From: an uncultured Actinoplanes sp.
GTDB lineage: Bacteria; Actinomycetota; Actinomycetes; Mycobacteriales; Micromonosporaceae
Assembly: GCA_934667465.1 (NCBI GenBank)
Contig: CAKUMG010000539.1
Coordinates: 1-5,049, forward strand
Direction of reading: 5' to 3'
Length of the DNA: 5,049 bases
The position numbers and the translations under genes are program-made. This document shows positions 1-4,045 of the stretch, one piece after another; position 1 is the first letter of the stretch, and the number at the start of each line of letters is the position of its first letter. The notes beneath the pieces were generated by a model, which was given only the letters and a program-made list of their open reading frames with translations, was not told the DNA's origin and ran no database searches.

Positions 1-376
1 TCGGGGTCTGCGAGTCGTAGCCGTGCAGCTGCCACAGGTCGACGTAGTCGGTGCCGAGCCGCCGCAGCGAGGCGTCCAGCGCGCGCAGCAGGTGGCCGCG
101 CGAGCCGTCCCGGCGGCGCCAGCTGCCCAGCCCCGCCTTCGTGGCGATGACCAGCTCCTCGCGGTCGACCAGGTGGCCGAGCAGCGAGCCGATCACGGCC
201 TCGGCGTCGCCGTCGGCATAGACGTCCGCGGTGTCGATGAGCGTGCCGCCGGCCTCCAGGAACAGCTTGAGCTGAGCGGCCGCGTCGTCGGGCTCGGTGT
301 CGCGGCCCCAGGTCATGGTGCCGAGACCGAGCCGGGTGACCGCCAGCCCGCTGCGGCCGAGCGGTCTCTGTTGCAT
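1..376 (-). CDS. Aldo/keto reductase, N-terminal part (cut by the window edge)
   Basis: Read on the minus strand from ATG at 376-374, this gives 125 codons of a protein starting MQQRPLGRSGLAVTRLGLGT, the usual opening of NAD(P)H-dependent aldo/keto reductases. All four members of the family's catalytic tetrad can be placed: Asp48 and Tyr53 in IDTADVYADGDAE, Lys80 in VIATKAG, and His118 in DLWQLHGYD. The family folds as a cytosolic TIM barrel and reduces carbonyl groups; the substrate cannot be read from this fragment. About 200 C-terminal residues, including the NADPH-binding loops, would lie beyond the left edge. The ATG choice fits the family N-terminus. The start has either a weak AAGG 7 nt upstream or, overlapping it, a TAAGGT hexamer 6 nt upstream that suggests a leaderless transcript. 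The gene is transcribed divergently from the F420 oxidoreductase and shares a 207-bp intergenic region with it. No truncation or frameshift is visible in the part present. Confidence 0.93.
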   Translation of the reverse strand, partial: MQQRPLGRSGLAVTRLGLGTMTWGRDTEPDDAAAQLKLFLEAGGTLIDTADVYADGDAEAVIGSLLGHLVDREELVIATKAGLGSWRRRDGSRGHLLRALDASLRRLGTDYVDLWQLHGYDSQTP

Positions 377-382
377 AGCTGA

Positions 383-388
383 ACCTTA
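383..388 (-). promoter_or_regulatory. Candidate -10 hexamer for a leaderless aldo/keto reductase transcript
   Basis: On the minus strand the hexamer TAAGGT (TANNNT consensus) is followed by exactly 6 nt and then the ATG. A transcript starting 7 nt after the hexamer would begin at the A of the start codon. No convincing -35 element is visible: the hexamer 17 nt upstream is TTCCCC. The same bases include AAGG, so a weak ribosome binding site on a longer leader is the alternative. Confidence 0.42.
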
Positions 389-440
389 TTCAGGGCGGAC
401 CACCCGGGGAACGCCCGCGCGGCTGTGATCACCTGTGTGA

Positions 441-465
441 ACGGTCGGGTAGGCGACCGTACCCG
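441..465. repeat. Two overlapping, mutually exclusive inverted repeats
   Basis: ACGGTCG (441-447) is perfectly complementary to CGACCGT (454-460) across a 6-nt spacer. CGGGTA (446-451) is perfectly complementary to TACCCG (460-465) across an 8-nt spacer. The two pairings share bases, so only one hairpin can form at a time. The site lies between the divergent starts of the aldo/keto reductase and the F420 oxidoreductase. It could be operator DNA for a dimeric regulator or structure in a leader RNA; the sequence does not decide which. Confidence 0.45.
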
Positions 466-468
466 CGG

Positions 469-489
469 AAGATCACTCAGCGTGATCTT
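469..489. promoter_or_regulatory. Perfect inverted repeat, candidate operator
   Basis: AAGATCAC (469-476) and GTGATCTT (482-489) are perfect 8-bp inverted arms around a 5-nt spacer, TCAGC. The half-site core GATCAC/GTGATC recurs 40 bp upstream in the 8-bp palindrome GTGATCAC (425-432). Two related dyads in a divergent intergenic region are typical of transcription factor binding. The arms hold more A/T than the surrounding DNA, which argues against a chance GC-driven palindrome. No regulator gene lies in the window, so the binding protein is unknown. With 8-bp arms and a 5-nt loop it could also act as an RNA hairpin. Confidence 0.45.
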
Positions 490-502
490 GTCGGAACGGT
501 CC

Positions 503-518
503 CGCGCCCACGGGCGCG
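503..518. repeat. GC-rich near-contiguous palindrome
   Basis: CGCGCCC (503-509) and GGGCGCG (512-518) are perfect 7-bp complements separated by only 2 nt. The palindrome lies 66 bp upstream of the GTG of the F420 oxidoreductase and just upstream of a possible -10 element. Such palindromes arise by chance fairly often in DNA of this composition, so its significance is uncertain. Confidence 0.3.
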
Positions 519-535
519 TCCCCCGCGTGGTGGGA

Positions 536-541
536 TACGTT
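536..541 (+). promoter_or_regulatory. Weak candidate -10 element for the oxidoreductase-mutase unit
   Basis: TACGTT fits TANNNT and would place transcription start near position 548, at the base of the 547-570 hairpin, giving a leader of roughly 36 nt that includes the ribosome binding site. No recognisable -35 hexamer lies at the right distance. This is the best candidate among poor ones in the 377-583 gap. Confidence 0.25.
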
Positions 542-546
542 CGTCA

Positions 547-570
547 CCGCGGAACATCGGTGCTCCGCGG
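547..570 (+). promoter_or_regulatory. Hairpin directly before the oxidoreductase ribosome binding site
   Basis: CCGCGGA (547-553) pairs perfectly with TCCGCGG (564-570). Inside the loop, CA (555-556) can pair with TG (561-562) around a TCGG tetraloop, leaving one A-C mismatch. The stem ends one base before the purine-rich ribosome binding site at 571-580, so in the mRNA it would sit against the site without covering it. It may insulate or stabilise the 5' end; that role is inferred from position only. Confidence 0.4.
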
Positions 571-572
571 AA

Positions 573-580
573 GGGGAGGA
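573..580 (+). promoter_or_regulatory. Shine-Dalgarno site that fixes the GTG start at 584
   Basis: GGGGAGGA ends 3 nt before GTG at 584-586; its GGAGG core leaves a 4-nt gap, close but workable. It is the strongest ribosome binding site in the window. It decides the start of the F420 oxidoreductase at 584 rather than the in-frame GTG at 425, which lacks one and would add 53 non-family residues. Confidence 0.75.
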
Positions 581-583
581 CCC

Positions 584-1636
584 GTGCGGCTCGGATTCAG
601 CCTCGGCTACCAGACCTCGTGGACCACACCGGCGGACCACCTCGCCATGGCGCAGGAGGCCGACCGGCTCGGCTACTCGGTGGTGTGGGCCGCGGAGGCG
701 TACGGCTCGGACTCGCCCACCATGCTCGCCTGGATCGCCGGGCAGACGCAGCGGATCGACATCGGCGCCGCCGTGATGCAGATCCCGGCCCGCAGCCCGG
801 CCATGGCGGCGATGACCGCGGCCACCCTCGACACGCTCTCCGGCGGGCGCTTCCGGCTCGGGCTGGGCGTCTCCGGCCCGCAGGTCTCCGAGGGCTGGCA
901 CGGCGTGCGCTTCGCGAAGCCGCTCGGGCGCACCCGGGAGTACGTCGACATCGTGAAGCTGGCGATCGCGCGCAAGCCCGTCGCCTACGACGGCGAGCAC
1001 TATCGGCTGCCGCTGCCGGACGGTGCCGGCAAGGCGCTGCGTCTCGGATTCCATCCGCCACGCACCGCCGTACCCATCTATCTTGCGGCAGTCGGCCCGA
1101 AGAACCTGGAGCTGGCCGGGGAGATCGCCGACGGCTGGCTGGCCATCTTCTTCGCGCCCGACGCGGCCGGCGAATACCTCCAGCACATCGAGCGCGGCCG
1201 GTCCGCGAGCGGCAACGGGCTCACCGGCTTCGACGTCTGCCCGACCGTGCCCGTCGCGATCGGCGGCGACGTGGCTGCCTGCGCCGACCTGATCCGGCCC
1301 TACGCCGCGCTCTACGTCGGTGGCATGGGCAGCCGCGAGCAGAACTTCTACAACCAGCTCGCGGTCCGGATGGGCTACGGGGACGCCGCGCGGGAGGTTC
1401 AGGATCTTTATTTGGACCGGAAGGTACGCGACGCGGCAGCGGCCGTGCCGCAGGAGTTCATCGAGCGGACGTCGCTGATCGGACCCAAGGCGCGGATCGT
1501 CGAGCGGATCCGGGAGTATGCGGCCGCCGGCGTCGGCACGCTGTCGGTCGCGCTCTACGTGGGCGACCGGGAGAGCGGCATCGCGACGCTGCGGACGGTC
1601 GCGGAGGCGTACGAGGAATCCGGGGTGGCCGAGTAA
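584..1636 (+). CDS. LLM class F420-dependent oxidoreductase, Rv3520c-like
   Basis: The product is a 350-residue luciferase-like monooxygenase-fold (TIM barrel) protein. It begins (GTG read as Met) MRLGFSLGYQTSW and contains recognisable family segments: the helix and strand AQEADRLGYSVVWAAEAYGS (residues 24-42), DIGAAVMQIPARSPAMAAM (59-77), the highly conserved TLDTLSGGRFRLGLGVSGPQ (81-100) leading into the GWHG motif (104-107), IYLAAVGPKNLELAGEIADG (165-184), and a C-terminal GPKARIVERIREYAAAGVGTL (300-320). Full length matches the roughly 345-residue Rv3520c family. Members use cofactor F420 for hydride transfer to or from small organic substrates in the cytosol; the substrate here is unknown. 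FMN use cannot be formally excluded from sequence, but the closest recognisable family is the F420 type. The start is set by a strong ribosome binding site. The stop is 2 bp before the mutase ATG, so the two are almost certainly co-transcribed. Codons 272-277 (1397-1414) form a small island of A/T-ending or rare codons. Confidence 0.93.
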   Translation: MRLGFSLGYQTSWTTPADHLAMAQEADRLGYSVVWAAEAYGSDSPTMLAWIAGQTQRIDIGAAVMQIPARSPAMAAMTAATLDTLSGGRFRLGLGVSGPQVSEGWHGVRFAKPLGRTREYVDIVKLAIARKPVAYDGEHYRLPLPDGAGKALRLGFHPPRTAVPIYLAAVGPKNLELAGEIADGWLAIFFAPDAAGEYLQHIERGRSASGNGLTGFDVCPTVPVAIGGDVAACADLIRPYAALYVGGMGSREQNFYNQLAVRMGYGDAAREVQDLYLDRKVRDAAAAVPQEFIERTSLIGPKARIVERIREYAAAGVGTLSVALYVGDRESGIATLRTVAEAYEESGVAE

Positions 1637-1638
1637 CC

Positions 1639-2340
1639 ATGGCGACGCTGCTGCTGCTCCGCCACGGGCGGACCACCGCGAACGCGACAGGCGTGCTGGC
1701 CGGCCGGCAACCCGTCGAGCTCGACGACACCGGTCGCGATCAAGCGAGGCGTACGGGTGAGCGACTGTCCGCGCTGCCGATCGCGACCGTCGTGACGAGC
1801 CCGCTGATCCGCTGCCGCCAGACCGTGGAACTGGCGCTGCCCGACGCCGTGCCCGCCGTCGACGAGGGCCTCACCGAGTGCGGCTACGGCGACTGGGAGG
1901 GCAAGCCGCTCAAGGAGCTCACCGGCGACCCGCTCTGGCCCGTCGTCCAGCAGCACCCGAGCGCGGCCGTCTTCCCCAACGGGGAGGCGATGGCGGCGAT
2001 GTCCGCCCGCGCGATCGCGACCGTGCGCCGCTGGGACGCCAAGGTCACCGCGGAGCACGGCGCCGACGCGCTCTGGGTGGCGTGCAGCCACGGCGACGTG
2101 ATCAAGGCGATCGTGGCGGACGCGCTCGGGCTGCACCTCGACCAGTTCCAGCGGATCGTGGCGGACCCGGCGTCGGTGAGCGTGATCCGGTACACGGCCA
2201 CGCGGCCGTTCGTGGTGCGGCTGAACGACTCGGCGGGGCTGGCGGGGCTCGTGCCGCCCGCTGCGGCTGCCGCTGCCCCCTCTTCGTCCGCCGCCTCCTC
2301 GGACGCGGCGGTCGGCGGGGGTGCCGGCGGGGGAGTCTGA
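1639..2340 (+). CDS. MSMEG_4193 family putative phosphomutase (histidine phosphatase superfamily)
   Basis: The product is a 233-residue cytosolic protein of the phosphoglycerate mutase/histidine phosphatase fold. The catalytic RHG motif is at residues 8-10 in MATLLLLRHGRTTAN, with His9 as the expected phospho-acceptor. Other active-site pieces are Arg58/Arg60 in TSPLIRCRQT, the Glu80 region in LTECGYGDWEGKPL, and the second catalytic His151 in VACSHGDVIKAIV. The segment layout matches the actinobacterial MSMEG_4193 family, one of three gene families conserved together with DUF3090 and SCO1664-type proteins. Whether it is a mutase or a phosphatase, and on which substrate, is not known from sequence. 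Residues 206-233 are a low-complexity Ala/Ser/Gly tail beyond the fold, probably disordered. ATG at 1639 lies 2 bp after the oxidoreductase stop with no clear ribosome binding site, which suggests translational coupling. The trio partners follow after a 162-bp gap. Confidence 0.92.
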   Translation: MATLLLLRHGRTTANATGVLAGRQPVELDDTGRDQARRTGERLSALPIATVVTSPLIRCRQTVELALPDAVPAVDEGLTECGYGDWEGKPLKELTGDPLWPVVQQHPSAAVFPNGEAMAAMSARAIATVRRWDAKVTAEHGADALWVACSHGDVIKAIVADALGLHLDQFQRIVADPASVSVIRYTATRPFVVRLNDSAGLAGLVPPAAAAAAPSSSAASSDAAVGGGAGGGV

Positions 2341-2378
2341 GGGGGCGCGGGCATCGCTGGGGGGCCATCGGGGGCGGG
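2317..2378 (+). other. Seven-tract G-quadruplex-prone run across the mutase stop codon
   Basis: G-tracts of at least 3 lie at 2317-2321, 2329-2333, 2341-2345, 2349-2351, 2359-2364, 2370-2374 and 2376-2378. The loops between them are 7, 7, 3, 7, 5 and 1 nt, so every loop meets the usual limit of 7 nt or less. The run is on the coding strand, so both the mRNA and the non-template DNA could fold. It spans the TGA at 2338-2340 and the first 38 nt after it. The following 2379-2404 is T-richer. Folding is predicted from pattern only, and high GC raises the chance expectation. Confidence 0.5.
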
Positions 2379-2404
2379 TTTGCGGGCTGTTTTGTCGACG
2401 GTTT

Positions 2405-2420
2405 GTGACGGGTGTGTCAC
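2405..2420. repeat. Short inverted repeat in the mutase-DUF3090 gap
   Basis: GTGAC (2405-2409) and GTCAC (2416-2420) are 5-bp inverted arms with a 6-nt spacer, about 80 bp upstream of the candidate -10 of the DUF3090 gene. It could be a regulator site. It resembles a CRP-type dyad only if the spacing is ignored: TGTGA and TCAC are 8 nt apart rather than 6. No U-tract follows, so it is not a canonical terminator. Confidence 0.25.
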
Positions 2421-2460
2421 GGGCTGGGATGCTTGTTGCGCCCTCGGCGAACCCGGCCCG

Positions 2461-2488
2461 GCGGGCTGCGCGCCCGCGCGCGCGTACG
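2461..2488. other. GC hairpin and alternating CG tract next to the DUF3090 promoter
   Basis: GCGGGC (2461-2466) pairs with GCCCGC (2472-2477) over a 5-nt loop. It overlaps a 14-bp strictly alternating pyrimidine-purine stretch, CGCGCGCGCGTACG (2475-2488), which ends 2 bp before the candidate -10. Alternating CG of this length can adopt Z-form under negative supercoiling. This occupies the place where a -35 element and spacer would be, and no -35 hexamer is recognisable there. Confidence 0.3.
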
Positions 2489-2490
2489 GA

Positions 2491-2496
2491 TAGGGT
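2491..2496 (+). promoter_or_regulatory. Candidate -10 for a leaderless DUF3090-kinase transcript
   Basis: TAGGGT is followed by 6 nt (TTCTTC) and then the ATG at 2503. The spacer holds no purine-rich ribosome binding site, so initiation directly at the ATG on a leaderless mRNA explains the start better than a Shine-Dalgarno mechanism. The wider GATAGGGT resembles GATAGGCT before mshC. Confidence 0.55.
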
Positions 2497-2502
2497 TTCT
2501 TC

Positions 2503-3108
2503 ATGACCCACCAGGTGCATGCCTTCGAGCCGCCGGAGCGGTTCGTCGCCGGGACGGTGGGCGAGCCGGGCGACCGGACCTTCTTCCTGCAGGCCCGCGG
2601 CGGCGGGCGGACCGTCAGCGTCGCGCTGGAGAAGGTCCAGGTGTCGCTGCTCGCCGAGAAGCTCGAGGAGTTGCTCACCGAGGCCGGCCGCCGATTCGGC
2701 GTGAGCCTGCCCGAGACGTCCCCGCTCGCCGTCAACGACAACGAGCCGCTGGACACGCCCGTCGACGAGGAGTTCCGCGTCGGCACGCTGGGGCTGGCGT
2801 TCGACGTCGACACCACCACCGTCGTGATCGAGGCGATCGAGGCCGGCGAGGGCGACGCGGAGGTCGAGCTCGGCGACGACGACGAGGACGACGACGACAC
2901 CCCGCTCGCCGCCGACGACGACGAGGACGACGAGCCCGACGACGACCTCGACCGGCTGCGGGTCCGCCTCACGCCCGAGGCGACCCGGGCCTTCATCGAC
3001 CGGGCCCGGCGCGTGGTCGCGGCCGGGCGCCCGCCGTGCCCGCTCTGCGGCCAGCCGCTCGACCCGGCCGGGCACCTCTGCCCCCGGCAGAACGGCTACC
3101 ACCGGTGA
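2503..3108 (+). CDS. DUF3090 family protein with acidic insert and C-terminal zinc-ribbon-like motif
   Basis: The product is 201 residues with no signal peptide or membrane segment. The N-terminal part (about 1-110) reads as an alpha/beta domain with family-typical stretches such as RFVAGTVGEPGDRTFFLQAR (13-32), VALEKVQVSLLAEKLEELL (40-58) and EFRVGTLGLAFD (90-101). Residues 125-150 are an Asp/Glu-rich linker holding two copies of DDDEDD (125-130 resolves as DDDEDD, repeated at 138-143). The C-terminal part has LTPEATRAFIDRARRVVAAG (156-175), then Cys179-x2-Cys182 and His191-x-Cys193 in CPLCGQPLDPAGHLCPRQNG, a plausible zinc site. The family is typical of Actinobacteria and has no assigned biochemical function that I know of. 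It belongs to a conserved trio with the upstream mutase and the downstream kinase-like protein. ATG at 2503 lacks a ribosome binding site and follows a -10-like hexamer. Its stop overlaps the kinase start by 4 bp, so the two are co-translated. Confidence 0.92.
   Translation: MTHQVHAFEPPERFVAGTVGEPGDRTFFLQARGGGRTVSVALEKVQVSLLAEKLEELLTEAGRRFGVSLPETSPLAVNDNEPLDTPVDEEFRVGTLGLAFDVDTTTVVIEAIEAGEGDAEVELGDDDEDDDDTPLAADDDEDDEPDDDLDRLRVRLTPEATRAFIDRARRVVAAGRPPCPLCGQPLDPAGHLCPRQNGYHR
2875..2931 (+). repeat. 18-bp direct repeat encoding the acidic tract
   Basis: The 18 bases GACGACGACGAGGACGAC occur identically at 2875-2892 and 2914-2931, 39 bp apart and in the same reading frame. They encode the two DDDEDD blocks of the DUF3090 protein. 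Because Asp could also be encoded by GAT, exact identity suggests slippage or a small duplication, although strong GC bias in codon choice could produce the same result. Confidence 0.6.
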
Positions 3109-3920
3109 CGACCGAGCCGGCCTCCGTGCTCAGCGACGACAATGCCCTGGAGCTGTTGCGCCGGGGCACGCTGGAGCTGGAGGGCCGGCTGGTCGACGCC
3201 TCCAACACGACGCTGCGCGCCGAGATCACCCTCGACGGGCTGACCCGGCGCTGCGTCTACAAGCCGGTCCGCGGGGAACGGCCGCTCTGGGACTTCCCGG
3301 ACGGCACCCTCGCCGGCCGCGAGGTGTCGGCCTTCCTGGTGTCGCAGGCCACCGGCTGGGGGCTCGTGCCGCCGACCGTCCTGCGCGATGGCCCGCTCGG
3401 CACCGGCGCGTGCCAGCTCTGGATCGACGAGCCCGAGGACGCCACGGCGCTGATCGGTTTCGTCCCCGCCTACGACGTGCCCGAGGGCTGGATCCCGGTC
3501 GCGAACGCCCGCGACGAGGAGGGCGACGCCTACGCCCTGGCCCACGCCGACGACCCGCGGCTGGCCCGGCTCGCGGTCCTCGACGCGGTCATCAACAACG
3601 CCGACCGCAAGGGCGGGCACGTGCTCTACGCCCCCGACGGGCGGATCCACGGCGTCGACCACGGCATCTCCTTCCACGTGGAGAACAAGCTCCGCACGGT
3701 GCTCTGGGGGTGGACCGGCAAGCCGGTCCCGGCCGAGGCCGTGACGGTGCTCGAGCGGCTGCGGGCCGAGCTGGAGGGCTCGCTGGGCGAGGCGCTCGAG
3801 GAGCATCTGATGGTGGCCGAGGTGCAGCAGACGCGGCAGCGGGTGCGGCGGTTGCTGCGGCGCGGGTCCTATCCGCAGCCGCCCAAGGACTGGCCGGCCG
3901 TGCCCTGGCCGCCGGGCTGA
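3105..3920 (+). CDS. SCO1664 family protein, PI3/4-kinase-like putative kinase
   Basis: The product is 271 residues, cytosolic, with kinase-like landmarks in order. These are an N-terminal helix and strand ELLRRGTLELEGRLVDASN (16-34) resembling a nucleotide-loop region, the candidate ATP-binding lysine Lys53 in RCVYKPVRGE, a LAGREVSAFLVSQATGWGLVPPTV segment (69-92), a catalytic-loop-like LDAVINNADRKGGHVL (159-174) with Asp167, Arg168 and His172, and a metal-binding Asp185 in IHGVDHGISF. The last two resemble the DRxxxN and DxG motifs of phosphatidylinositol 3/4-kinase and HipA-like folds. The family is known mainly from Actinobacteria, with only distant kinase similarity; neither substrate nor activity is established. 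GTG at 3105 overlaps the DUF3090 stop (GTGA, 4 bp) with no ribosome binding site, indicating translational coupling. It is the third member of the trio with the mutase-like and DUF3090 proteins, and it lies 125 bp upstream of mshC. Confidence 0.92.
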   Translation: MTTEPASVLSDDNALELLRRGTLELEGRLVDASNTTLRAEITLDGLTRRCVYKPVRGERPLWDFPDGTLAGREVSAFLVSQATGWGLVPPTVLRDGPLGTGACQLWIDEPEDATALIGFVPAYDVPEGWIPVANARDEEGDAYALAHADDPRLARLAVLDAVINNADRKGGHVLYAPDGRIHGVDHGISFHVENKLRTVLWGWTGKPVPAEAVTVLERLRAELEGSLGEALEEHLMVAEVQQTRQRVRRLLRRGSYPQPPKDWPAVPWPPG

Positions 3921-4026
3921 GGCTCGACCCCTTTCCCGCCCGGCGGCCGCGCTGAGGCTCCACCCCTTTTCCGCCCGCCGTCCGGTCCTGAGGCTTTACT
4001 CACGCCGACCCCGTTTCTGCCCGGCG
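3916..4026 (+). repeat. Three degenerate direct repeats between the kinase gene and mshC
   Basis: Copy 1 (3916-3945) and copy 2 (3951-3980) match at 27 of 30 positions with a 35-bp period. A third copy is split: its CTGAGGCT core lies at 3988-3995, followed by a 10-nt insertion and then a 21-nt block (4006-4026) that matches the second part of copy 1 at 18 of 21 positions. The core CTGAGGCT recurs at 3917, 3952 and 3988. Copy 1 begins inside the last codons of the kinase gene and uses its stop codon TGA. The block ends 7 bp before the candidate -10 of mshC, so the copies fill the whole upstream promoter region. They could be regulator binding sites or remnants of tandem duplication. Confidence 0.7.
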
Positions 4027-4033
4027 CGGTCGA

Positions 4034-4039
4034 TAGGCT
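4034..4039 (+). promoter_or_regulatory. Candidate -10 for a leaderless mshC transcript
   Basis: TAGGCT is followed by 6 nt (CTTGGG) and then the ATG at 4046, the same geometry as at the DUF3090 and aldo/keto reductase starts. The GGG adjoining the ATG is too close to act as a normal ribosome binding site. No clear -35 hexamer is visible; the right-hand repeat block at 4006-4026 occupies that position. Confidence 0.5.
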
Positions 4040-4045
4040 CTTGGG

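Noticed and set aside
424..440. CRP/GlxR-like site from TGTGA repeats
   Set aside because: The two TGTGA elements are direct rather than inverted and the spacing is wrong. The partial match at 2404-2421 also has an 8-nt instead of a 6-nt spacer.
425..583. Upstream in-frame extension of the F420 oxidoreductase from GTG 425
   Set aside because: The added 53 residues do not resemble the family, no ribosome binding site precedes 425, and a strong one precedes GTG 584, which gives the standard N-terminus.
1884..2996. Second long minus-strand frame rich in Ser
   Set aside because: It is the antisense reading of the GAC/GAG-rich acidic tract and the Ala/Gly tail, and has no recognisable domain or start signal.
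1555..3102. Long minus-strand open frame (515 codons) antisense to the mutase and DUF3090 genes
   Set aside because: It is a by-product of GC-rich codon bias on the opposite strand: it spans two recognised genes and the gap between them, shows no family motif, and is low-complexity in places.
2412..3104. Open frame continuous with the kinase gene but starting at 2412
   Set aside because: It lies in the wrong frame over the DUF3090 gene and is Arg-rich shadow. The kinase start is GTG 3105, supported by the GTGA overlap and family N-terminus.
3921..4045. Rho-independent terminator after the kinase gene
   Set aside because: No stem followed by a T-run is present. The short T-tracts belong to the direct repeats and are not preceded by a GC stem.
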